This document shows positions 49,231-55,720 of a stretch of DNA of 64,000 nucleotides, one piece after another (position 1 is the stretch's first letter; the number at the start of each line of letters is the position of its first letter). The notes under the pieces were generated by a model, which did not search any database, had not been told where the DNA came from, and was given only the letters and a program-made list of their open reading frames with translations. The stretch lies in the NCBI GenBank assembly GCA_016700075.1, contig CP065000.1, positions 2,418,001-2,482,000 of the forward strand. The letters run 5' to 3'. The translations under genes and the position numbers were made by a program. This DNA is from Acidobacteriota bacterium (GTDB taxonomy: Bacteria; Acidobacteriota; Blastocatellia; Pyrinomonadales; Pyrinomonadaceae).

Positions 49231-51012
49231 ATGAAGCCGCGTCTTGCATGGACACTCGCGCTCGTGCCCGTCATCGTGATGACGATGCTTGCGATGCTGC
49301 CGCAAGTGCGTCTGTGGCAGACGACGGGCGAAAATTGGGCGGGCTCGTATGCAGCGTCAAATTACGACGAGGTCGCGTATTCGGCATACGTCAACGGCCT
49401 GATGAACGGCGAGCCGCGGCGTTACGACCCGTATATGGCCCGCGAGACGAAAGAAGAATCCATCTTTTCGATACAGTTCATTCCGGGCTACGCGATCGCG
49501 TTGCCGGCTAGAGCTTTGGGCGTATCGGCATCGACGGCGTTCATTGCTCTGCATGCGTTTTTTGCGATATTCACGTCTCTGGCGATATTTTGGTTGTTGT
49601 TTGCCACGACAAGAAGCGGCGTCGCTGCGGCAGGCGGAACGTTGGTCATATTGTGCCTCGGCACCGCAGTAACGTACGAGGGCTATCTGCGGCAGATCGT
49701 CGAAGAATTTCACATCATCGAATTTTTCCCGTTTCTTCGCCGATATCAGCCGGGCTTCGGTTTTCCGCTGTTCTTCGTGATGTGCGCCGCCGCGTGGCAG
49801 ACGCTGTATTCAGACAGCCGACAAAAAACGGCGTGGGCGGCGGCGGCGGGCGTTACGTTCGCGGCGATCGTATTTTCGTATTTCTACCTTTGGACAGCGG
49901 CTCTCGTCTGGCTCGCGGCCGCTTTTGCCATCGCGTTCATTGCAAACAAGGAAAACCGCCGAGATATTTTCCGAAACGCCGCCATCGTCGGCTGCATCGG
50001 AATCGCTGCTCTTTTGCCTTACTTCTATCTGCTCGATCAGCGGTCGCGTAATTCCGACGAGGTCCAGCTCTTGGTTTACACTCGCGAACCCGACCTTTCA
50101 GCACCGACCGTCATCGCCGCGTTCATTGCATTCGCTGTTGCGGCAGTTCTGCATTTCGCTAAACGCATCGACGCTCGTTCGCCGCAGGCTAAGCTCACCT
50201 ATGCATTCCTTGCCGTTCCCATTGTCGTGCTCAATCAGCAGGTCATCACGGGCCGCTCGCTGCAGCCGATACATTACGAGATATTCATCGCGAATTACTG
50301 TGTGCTAGCGGGGATCTGCATCTTGCTATGGCTCGCGTTTTCGGGGCTGAAAGGGAACTCGCTGCTGCCGAAGGTCGCGTTCGCCGTGCTCGGCGCCGCG
50401 GCGGCGGTGTGGGGTTCTTTTGAAGCGGACCACGGTGCGAAACGAAATTTCGGCATGGTAGCCGTTCGCGAGGCTGTCTATCCGGCGCTTGAAAATATCC
50501 GCGAACGAAGCAAAGGCAGATCGGAGCCGCCCGTCATTCACTCCGCCAATCCTATAATCGCTAGCCTTATCCCGACGGTCGTTCCGGCGCATGTCGTCTG
50601 GGCTCCGCACCTCGTCGCGGGCGGTTCCGTAAGCGAGGCGGAGGCGAAAGAGCAGTTTTACCGTGCGATATATTTCTCGGGTTTTGACGCGAAAGACCTC
50701 GAACACGTTCTGAAGATACGCTGGTTTGAAAAGGTGGCGGCCATATTCGGCGGCGGGCGTGCCTTGCCCGAACTCGGCGGCGTCAACGACCCGATAGAGG
50801 ATGACGAGATCGTCGCCGAATCGCAAAAATACGGCGAATTCGTCGATTCCGTCACCGCCGCCGTCGCATACGAGCCGCTGTTGAATTACTTCATCGTGCC
50901 CGACGGCGAAGAGCCCGATTGGTCCAACGTCGAGCGGTGGTATTCACGCGACGGCGGCACTGTGATCGGGCTCTTCAGGGTTTACGAGCTAAAGCCGCTC
51001 TATTTGGAATAG
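49231..51012 (+). CDS. Polytopic membrane protein, GT-C-like
   Basis: 593 residues from ATG 49231 (the longer frame would run through the terminator). About 11 spans in the first 420 residues and a soluble C-terminal part of about 170. The first external loop (YAASNYDEVAYSAYVNGLMN and PRRYDPYMARETKEES) has the Asp-rich character of GT-C glycosyltransferases, and VEEFHIIEFFPFLRRYQPGF follows. I cannot name the family. It could add a sugar or lipid at the periplasmic face. Its 3' end overlaps the opposite hydrolase by 13 bp. Confidence 0.65.
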   Translation: MKPRLAWTLALVPVIVMTMLAMLPQVRLWQTTGENWAGSYAASNYDEVAYSAYVNGLMNGEPRRYDPYMARETKEESIFSIQFIPGYAIALPARALGVSASTAFIALHAFFAIFTSLAIFWLLFATTRSGVAAAGGTLVILCLGTAVTYEGYLRQIVEEFHIIEFFPFLRRYQPGFGFPLFFVMCAAAWQTLYSDSRQKTAWAAAAGVTFAAIVFSYFYLWTAALVWLAAAFAIAFIANKENRRDIFRNAAIVGCIGIAALLPYFYLLDQRSRNSDEVQLLVYTREPDLSAPTVIAAFIAFAVAAVLHFAKRIDARSPQAKLTYAFLAVPIVVLNQQVITGRSLQPIHYEIFIANYCVLAGICILLWLAFSGLKGNSLLPKVAFAVLGAAAAVWGSFEADHGAKRNFGMVAVREAVYPALENIRERSKGRSEPPVIHSANPIIASLIPTVVPAHVVWAPHLVAGGSVSEAEAKEQFYRAIYFSGFDAKDLEHVLKIRWFEKVAAIFGGGRALPELGGVNDPIEDDEIVAESQKYGEFVDSVTAAVAYEPLLNYFIVPDGEEPDWSNVERWYSRDGGTVIGLFRVYELKPLYLE

Positions 51013-51905
51013 CTGCGAAAGACGGTCTCGATCCAAGCGTTCGTGTTAATAAATCCGGAACCCGCTTCCTTGTATTTCTCGGGCAGGCCGGCGGCTTTCA
51101 GTTCGTCGAGCGTCTTGCCTGCTGCCATTCCCTGGCGTATCAGCAGCGAAGTTTCGATGATCATCTGGTGATAATCGCGAAGCTCATTGATGGTCGCGAC
51201 AGGGCCGTGGCCGGGAATGATCTTCGCGTCCGCGGGAATTAGCTGTAGCAGATCGCCGATATTGCCGATCAGCCCCTGAACGGTGCCGCCGCTTTCCAGA
51301 TCGACGAAAGGAAACCGCGCGACAAAGAACTTATCGCCGAGGTGAAACACGTTCGACTTTGTGAAATGCAGCACGGTGTCGCCGTCCGTGTGGCCGCGGG
51401 GCATGTGAAACGCCTTCACTTCCTCGCCGTTGAAAAACACCGAAACGCCCGACGCAAATGTGATCATCGGCAATGCGACCTTTGGCGACGGCGTGCGTGC
51501 CTGTCCGCGGAACATCGTCGTTTCGGCCATGCGTTTGCGGACATTTTCGTGTGCCATGATCAGCGACGACGCACCGAAAGGTTCGTTGCCGCCCGTGTGG
51601 TCGCCGTGCCAATGTGTGTTGAAAATGAATCGCGGCTTGTCCGAGCCGAGTTTCGCCATCTCGGCCTTTATGCGGTCGGCCACGTTCGCGAACTGCGTGT
51701 CGATCATCAAAATGCCGTCCTCGCCCACCGAAAGTCCGATGTTGCCGCCGCTGCCGAACAGCGCGTAAATATTGCCTGCGACCTTTTCGGTGCGGAAATT
51801 GGGCTGGCCGTTCTGTTTGGTGTGGCCGCCGACCAACGTCGCGTGCCCGAACGCCGTTGACGTAAGCAGCAGTGCTGCGAGTGAAAATGTTATCGCTCGT
51901 TTCAT
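51000..51905 (-). CDS. Secreted metallo-beta-lactamase-fold hydrolase
   Basis: 301 residues from ATG 51905, preceded by GGAGGA. Signal peptide: AITFSLAALLLTSTAFG. The zinc motif is FNTHWHGDHTGGNEPFG, with a further His in FHMPRGHTDGDTVLHF and in PGHGPVATINEL, and the strand FHLGDKFFVARFPFVD. Gene order and export fit a periplasmic lactonase, lactamase or quinoprotein-related protein; substrate unknown. A second metallo-beta-lactamase-fold gene lies just upstream on the same strand. Confidence 0.85.
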   Translation of the reverse strand: MKRAITFSLAALLLTSTAFGHATLVGGHTKQNGQPNFRTEKVAGNIYALFGSGGNIGLSVGEDGILMIDTQFANVADRIKAEMAKLGSDKPRFIFNTHWHGDHTGGNEPFGASSLIMAHENVRKRMAETTMFRGQARTPSPKVALPMITFASGVSVFFNGEEVKAFHMPRGHTDGDTVLHFTKSNVFHLGDKFFVARFPFVDLESGGTVQGLIGNIGDLLQLIPADAKIIPGHGPVATINELRDYHQMIIETSLLIRQGMAAGKTLDELKAAGLPEKYKEAGSGFINTNAWIETVFRSYSK

Positions 51906-51972
51906 TCTTGTCCTCCGAGGTTTTCTACATTCTAGCATTCGCCCGCCGCCGCCGAACAGATGCCGAGATACG

Positions 51973-52665
51973 CTAAATGAAACGCCCGCGGCCGGCGTCG
52001 TAAATGCCGTTGAGGAAAGGGTTTTGACGGCGTTCGCGGCCGACGGTCGTTTCCGGTCCGTGGCCGGAATATACGACCGTGTCGTCGTCGAGCGTGAGAA
52101 TTTGTGCGTTGATCGATTCGATCAGCTGCTCGTAACTGCCGCCGGGCAGGTCCGTCCGCCCGATCGAGCCGTAAAAAAGACAGTCGCCGACAAATACCTT
52201 TTTCTCGCTTTCTTCGGCGAAAACGACATGTCCCGGCGTGTGTCCCGGACAATGCCGCACCGAAAAACGCAGCTCGCCGACCTCGTAGATCTCGCCGTGT
52301 TCCCAATTGCGCGTTAGCGGCGGCGGTGCGTCGAAATCGAGCCCGAGAGCCGCAAGCTGGCTTTGCTGAATTCCCATCAGCAGCGGCTGCTGCGGCAGGC
52401 CGAAATACAGCGGCTCATCGCCTTTGTGAATGATGATGTCGGCTTCGGGATAGTCGTCGTGCAGGGCTTTCGTCCCGCCGACGTGGTCCAGATGCCCGTG
52501 CGTCAGCGTGATTGCCTGCAGCTCTAAGTCATTGTCACGCAGATAGTTAACGACATCATCCGAAGCCTCGCCCGGATCGATGCATATCGCCTTGCGTGTC
52601 TTCTCGCACGCTACGACACGCGTATTCTGTTGAAATGCAGTTTGTGGAAACGTCGAAATTATCAT
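51973..52665 (-). CDS. Cytoplasmic metallo-beta-lactamase-fold hydrolase, glyoxalase II-like
   Basis: 230 residues. TLTHGHLDHVGGTKALHDDY is the zinc motif (H-x-H-x-D-H), with CPGHTPGHVVF, VFVGDCLFYGSIGRTDLPGG and VVYSGHGPETTVGRER completing the ligand set of the glyoxalase II/YcbL group. No signal peptide. It likely cleaves thioesters such as S-lactoyl-glutathione or other thiol adducts. The next gene on the strand starts 67 bp downstream. Confidence 0.87.
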   Translation of the reverse strand: MIISTFPQTAFQQNTRVVACEKTRKAICIDPGEASDDVVNYLRDNDLELQAITLTHGHLDHVGGTKALHDDYPEADIIIHKGDEPLYFGLPQQPLLMGIQQSQLAALGLDFDAPPPLTRNWEHGEIYEVGELRFSVRHCPGHTPGHVVFAEESEKKVFVGDCLFYGSIGRTDLPGGSYEQLIESINAQILTLDDDTVVYSGHGPETTVGRERRQNPFLNGIYDAGRGRFI

Positions 52666-52682
52666 CACGATCTAAATTTTCC

Positions 52683-52751
52683 AGTGGATAGTTTTAAGTG
52701 TTAAGTGACAAGTGAAAGAAACTATCCACTTACGACTTGTCACTATCCACT
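52683..52751. repeat. Nested inverted repeats AGTGGATAGT/ACTATCCACT and AGTGACAAGT/ACTTGTCACT
   Basis: AGTGGATAGTTT (52683) pairs with AAACTATCCACT (52719-52730) and again with ACTATCCACT (52742-52751); between them AGTGACAAGT (52704-52713) pairs with ACTTGTCACT (52735-52744). Two alternative hairpins are therefore possible. It lies just upstream of the glyoxalase II-like gene and after the small hypothetical gene, so it could end transcription of the latter or regulate the former. Confidence 0.65.
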
Positions 52752-52791
52752 GAAGAAATTCAATTCAGCCGCGGCACATGAAATGAAGCTT

Positions 52792-53070
52792 TCATGCGAA
52801 ACTGCCCAAATATGGCTCGATATCGAAAGCATCCGCTCGGCGGTCTTTCAAAATAAAAACGATCGCCTCACGATAGGTTTTCGCGTCGGGCTTGCCCGTA
52901 AAACACGGCGTCTCGTTGTCGCTGAGGCTCAGGAAACTAGTCAAACACGCGAGCAGCATCCAAAGCAGAATTTCTTCGTCCGTGCCGATCGCGTTGTGTT
53001 TTATTATGCTCTCACGGTCCTCGATTATGCCGTCAACGATGCGTGCGAACTGCGTCTCGGTGATCTTCAT
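52792..53070 (-). CDS. Small hypothetical protein
   Basis: 92 residues, acidic, no signal peptide. It has a helical N-terminus (MKITETQFARIVDGIIEDRE), a more hydrophobic middle (ILLWMLLACLTSFLSL) and a segment TYREAIVFILKDRRADAFDI. I recognise no family. Its start overlaps the stop of the upstream acetyltransferase by ATGA, which supports that it is real and translated with it. Confidence 0.6.
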   Translation of the reverse strand: MKITETQFARIVDGIIEDRESIIKHNAIGTDEEILLWMLLACLTSFLSLSDNETPCFTGKPDAKTYREAIVFILKDRRADAFDIEPYLGSFA

Positions 53071-53513
53071 AGGCTCTCTTCGTACATATAATAATGCGAC
53101 CGCTCCATACCGAGCTTTTCGTAAACTCGCTGTGCGTTCTCGTTATCGAGATCAACGTAAAGCCTTATTCCGTAAACATCTCCCGACTCGCGGGCACGCT
53201 CTTTCACAAAATCGTAAAGTTGGGTGTATATCTTGCGGCCGCGTGCTTCAGGCACGATAAAGACGCTCTGGATCCACCACCACCAGCCGCCACGCCAGTC
53301 GCTCCATTCATACGTGATCATCAGCCCGCCGAGCACCTCATCGCCGTCTTCCGCCACGATGTAAAACCCTTTCTGCGGATCGTCAAAAACGTCCTCTACC
53401 GCACGCGTGACCGTGTCGCGATCGAGCTGTTTATTCTCGGTCTCCATCGCCATCGCGCAGTTGAAATCGACAAAATGCCGTGCATCGGTCTTTTCCGCAA
53501 GCCTTACTTTCAT
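53067..53513 (-). CDS. GNAT-family N-acetyltransferase
   Basis: 148 residues from ATG 53513. LRLAEKTDARHFVDFN-type opening, then QSVFIVPEARGRKIYTQLYD, which contains the acetyl-CoA loop Arg-Gly-Arg-Lys (RxxGxG-type), and the final YVDLDNENAQRVYEKLGMER typical of GNAT C-termini. The Trp-rich WSDWRGGWWWWIQ before motif A is unusual and may form the substrate pocket. It is coupled to the small hypothetical gene. Substrate unknown. Confidence 0.85.
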   Translation of the reverse strand: MKVRLAEKTDARHFVDFNCAMAMETENKQLDRDTVTRAVEDVFDDPQKGFYIVAEDGDEVLGGLMITYEWSDWRGGWWWWIQSVFIVPEARGRKIYTQLYDFVKERARESGDVYGIRLYVDLDNENAQRVYEKLGMERSHYYMYEESL

Positions 53514-53566
53514 AACCTGTTTCTTGACGCGGCCCAAGCCGTTTATTAGCCTAATATGTTTTGCCT

Positions 53567-54526
53567 ATGAAGCTAAGAATACTCTATCACGGCAATTGTT
53601 TCGACGGTGTTTCGTCGGCCGCCATCTTTACCAAATTCTACCGCACCGTCTTTCATCCGGACGCATTGGTCGCCTATACGCCGACGATGCACCGTGCGGG
53701 AAATGCGTTTGACCGCGAACAGTTTGACGGCGACGATAACGCCATCGTCGATTTCAAATATTGTCCCGACGAGCGCCTGACGTGGTGGTTCGATCATCAT
53801 CAGTCGGCATTTTTGACCAAAGAGGACGAGGCTCATTTTTTGGCGGACACGTCGGGACAGAAGTTCCTGGATACCAAGAGCGCCTCGTGTGCGGAATTTA
53901 TCGCACGAGTCGCCAAGGAAAAATGGGGATTTGACGACCCTTTTCTTGCAGAGTTGATCGAATGGGCGCACATCATCGACGGTGCCTTTTACGAATCGCC
54001 CGCGCAGTGCGTTGAACTGCGTTCCTCGGCACTGAAGCTGATGCAGGTGATCGAAGGCGAAAAAGATCCCGAGTTCGTTGAACAGATAATTCGAATGCTG
54101 ACCGAACGGACGCTTGACGACATCGTCGCTTCGGACGAGATACAGCAGCGTCTGAAGCCGATCCTCGAACGTCATTGGTCAACGGTCGAGCTGATAAAGG
54201 AGCGTTCGGTTTACGACCGCGGCGTGGTGGTTTTCGACCTGTCGGACACGGACATCGAGGGCTACAACAAATTCATTCCCTATTATCATTTCCCGCAGAC
54301 GACGTATAACGTCTCGCTGACGCAGAGCGATTTTCGGACCAAGATATCGGTCGGTTCCAATCCGTGGGCTCCGCGGCCCCGCGTCCACAATATTGCGGAG
54401 ATCTGCGAGAAATACGGCGGCGGCGGACACGCCGTTGTCGGTGCGGTTTCGCTGAAGCGCGACGACCTGGAGCTCGGCAGGCAGTATATGCAGGAGATCA
54501 TCGAAACACTGCGTTTTGCAGATTGA
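53567..54526 (+). CDS. DHH-family phosphoesterase
   Basis: 319 residues from ATG 53567. Motifs of DHH enzymes: ILYHGNCFDGVSSAAIF (first Asp), NAIVDFKYCPDERLTWWFDHHQSA split as VDFKYCPDE and WWFDHHQSA, ELIEWAHIIDGAF, and the DHHA1 glycine motif YGGGGHAVVGAVSLK. Such proteins cleave short nucleotides, cyclic dinucleotide products or polyphosphates with two metal ions. NrnA, RecJ-like and exopolyphosphatase roles cannot be separated here; the HNCFDG start and length favour a nanoRNase/phosphodiesterase type. Confidence 0.85.
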   Translation: MKLRILYHGNCFDGVSSAAIFTKFYRTVFHPDALVAYTPTMHRAGNAFDREQFDGDDNAIVDFKYCPDERLTWWFDHHQSAFLTKEDEAHFLADTSGQKFLDTKSASCAEFIARVAKEKWGFDDPFLAELIEWAHIIDGAFYESPAQCVELRSSALKLMQVIEGEKDPEFVEQIIRMLTERTLDDIVASDEIQQRLKPILERHWSTVELIKERSVYDRGVVVFDLSDTDIEGYNKFIPYYHFPQTTYNVSLTQSDFRTKISVGSNPWAPRPRVHNIAEICEKYGGGGHAVVGAVSLKRDDLELGRQYMQEIIETLRFAD

Positions 54527-54548
54527 CCTGTCGCGAAAAGAAAAATGA

Positions 54549-54589
54549 CCGCAATGGATGCGTTCAATTACTGAGCACATCCTTTGCGG
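54549..54589. terminator. Bidirectional terminator between convergent genes
   Basis: CCGCAATGGATG (54549-54560) pairs with CATCCTTTGCGG (54578-54589), 11 of 12 bases. On the plus strand CCTTTT follows, and on the minus strand TCATTTTTCTTTT follows. It separates the DHH gene from the opposite secreted protein gene and probably serves both. Confidence 0.8.
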
Positions 54590-54615
54590 CCTTTTAGGGG
54601 GGAATTGAAAAAAGC

Positions 54616-55158
54616 CTAGTTCTTCTTGGTAAATACCAGAGTCGAGGTGTTGTTGCCCCGCGGCGTTTGCGATTCGCGGGTTACCGTCAGCCCTCCGTCC
54701 GTGCCCATTTCCCAAGTCTCTTTAGTGACCATCGTTATCGAGCCCATCGGGCTGTCAAAATTGCGTGTCTGCGAAAGCTTCAGCTTGCCGCCGTCAAATT
54801 TTGCCTTCAGAGTAACAGGGATCGGGCCCATCGGGCCTTCGGACTGCGTGTTCTTGTCCTTGCCGTCCAGGCTGTATGTGTACGATGAATCGCCGCCGAA
54901 TCCGCCGCCGCCGCGTGCACCGCCGCCGCGCGGAGCTTCAACTCCGGTCTGCGGAGCGCGCTTGGTCTCGGTCTTGACCGACAGGTCAGCTTCGGTCTGC
55001 GTTACCGTCATCGTCATCGATTCGACCGGCATCGCCATTTTCGATCTCGCAACGTCGAGCATCCATGTACCGGACATGTCCGGTGCCTTCTGAGCCGAAG
55101 CGGAAATTGCCATCGCCGTCATTACAAAGGCGGCCGCGAAAAGTGTCTTTCTGATCAT
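54616..55158 (-). CDS. Small secreted protein with lipocalin-like beta structure
   Basis: 180 residues from ATG 55158, with CAGGAG upstream. Signal peptide: TLFAAAFVMTAMAISASAQ. The mature protein begins PDMSGTWMLDVARSKM, a common opening of lipocalin-like beta-barrel proteins in Acidobacteria-type genomes, and continues with Thr-rich strands (MTMTVTQTEADLSVKTETK), a Gly/Arg-rich loop (RGGGARGGGGFGG) and VTLKAKFDGGKLKLSQTRNF. Function unknown; probably periplasmic ligand binding. Confidence 0.72.
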   Translation of the reverse strand: MIRKTLFAAAFVMTAMAISASAQKAPDMSGTWMLDVARSKMAMPVESMTMTVTQTEADLSVKTETKRAPQTGVEAPRGGGARGGGGFGGDSSYTYSLDGKDKNTQSEGPMGPIPVTLKAKFDGGKLKLSQTRNFDSPMGSITMVTKETWEMGTDGGLTVTRESQTPRGNNTSTLVFTKKN

Positions 55159-55247
55159 TCTCTTACTCCTGAAACAGGTTAATTTCGTATCAATGGTCAA
55201 TAAGACGCAATTCTAGCTCAAACGGCTTTCGCAATGGTGTAAAGAAT

Positions 55248-55259
55248 TGTAAATTTACA
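55248..55259. promoter_or_regulatory. Perfect palindrome TGTAAATTTACA upstream of the UPF0016 gene
   Basis: A 12-bp perfect palindrome ends 15 bp before the start codon of the UPF0016 gene, in the 115-bp space between it and the divergent secreted-protein gene. A second, incomplete TGTAAAG lies 10 bp upstream. It is a candidate repressor site; the regulator is unknown. Confidence 0.45.
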
Positions 55260-55273
55260 GGCAAGGTATTCTT

Positions 55274-55546
55274 ATGGACTGGAAGATATTCGGCACCTCG
55301 TTCCTAGTGCTCTTTCTGGCAGAACTCGGCGATAAGACGCAGCTTGCCGTTATCACGATGACCGCCAGCACGGAATCAAAGATCGCCGTCTTCATCGGAG
55401 CAAGCCTGGCATTGATCGTCGTAACGGGCCTCGGCGTGCTTGTCGGCGGCGTTTTGACGCAATTTGTCCCGACCGAATGGCTGCAGCGCATCGTGGCTGT
55501 TGCGTTCATAGCCATCGGCGTGCTGATGCTTTTCGGTAAATTGTGA
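55274..55546 (+). CDS. Half-size UPF0016/TMEM165 (GDT1) membrane protein
   Basis: 90 residues, three membrane spans, and the cation motif LAELGDKTQLAVI (E-x-G-D-K-T, 17-22), which is the signature of the UPF0016 family of Mn/Ca transporters. Family members usually have two such repeats; here only one is present, so the active protein is probably a dimer. The second and third spans read AVFIGASLALIVVTGLGVLV and VAVAFIAIGVLMLFG. A small protein transporter, divergent from the secreted protein gene and preceded by a palindrome. Confidence 0.87.
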   Translation: MDWKIFGTSFLVLFLAELGDKTQLAVITMTASTESKIAVFIGASLALIVVTGLGVLVGGVLTQFVPTEWLQRIVAVAFIAIGVLMLFGKL

Positions 55547-55560
55547 GCCCATCTCTAGGG

Positions 55561-55638
55561 CACTCTGCGTCTTTCTCAGCGAATCTCTGCGTTGACGTTT
55601 TGCAATCGCGGAGATCGCAGAGTCTTACGCAGAGAGTG
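55561..55638. repeat. CTCTGCG/CGCAGAG intergenic inverted repeat
   Basis: The left part has CACTCTGCGTCTTTCTCAGC and CTCTGCG, the right part CGGAGATCGCAGAG and CGCAGAGAGTG. The arms are complementary over most of their length. The words relate to the CTTTGCGG family seen at 30421 and 41182, with CTCTGCG replacing CTTTGCGG. It follows the UPF0016 stop by 14 bp. Confidence 0.6.
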
Positions 55639-55669
55639 CAGAGTTTAAAGAATCGGAAAGACTCTATGC

Positions 55670-55697
55670 AAAAAAAGGCTGCCATTGCTGACAGCCT
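55670..55697 (-). terminator. Rho-independent terminator of the large surface-protein gene
   Basis: AGGCTG (55676-55681) pairs with CAGCCT (55692-55697) and, read on the minus strand, is followed by a run of seven T residues (TTTTTTTGC). It lies 24 bp beyond the stop codon of the surface-protein gene. Confidence 0.85.
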
Positions 55698-55720
55698 CAA
55701 TTCGAAAAATTTCGACGCTC

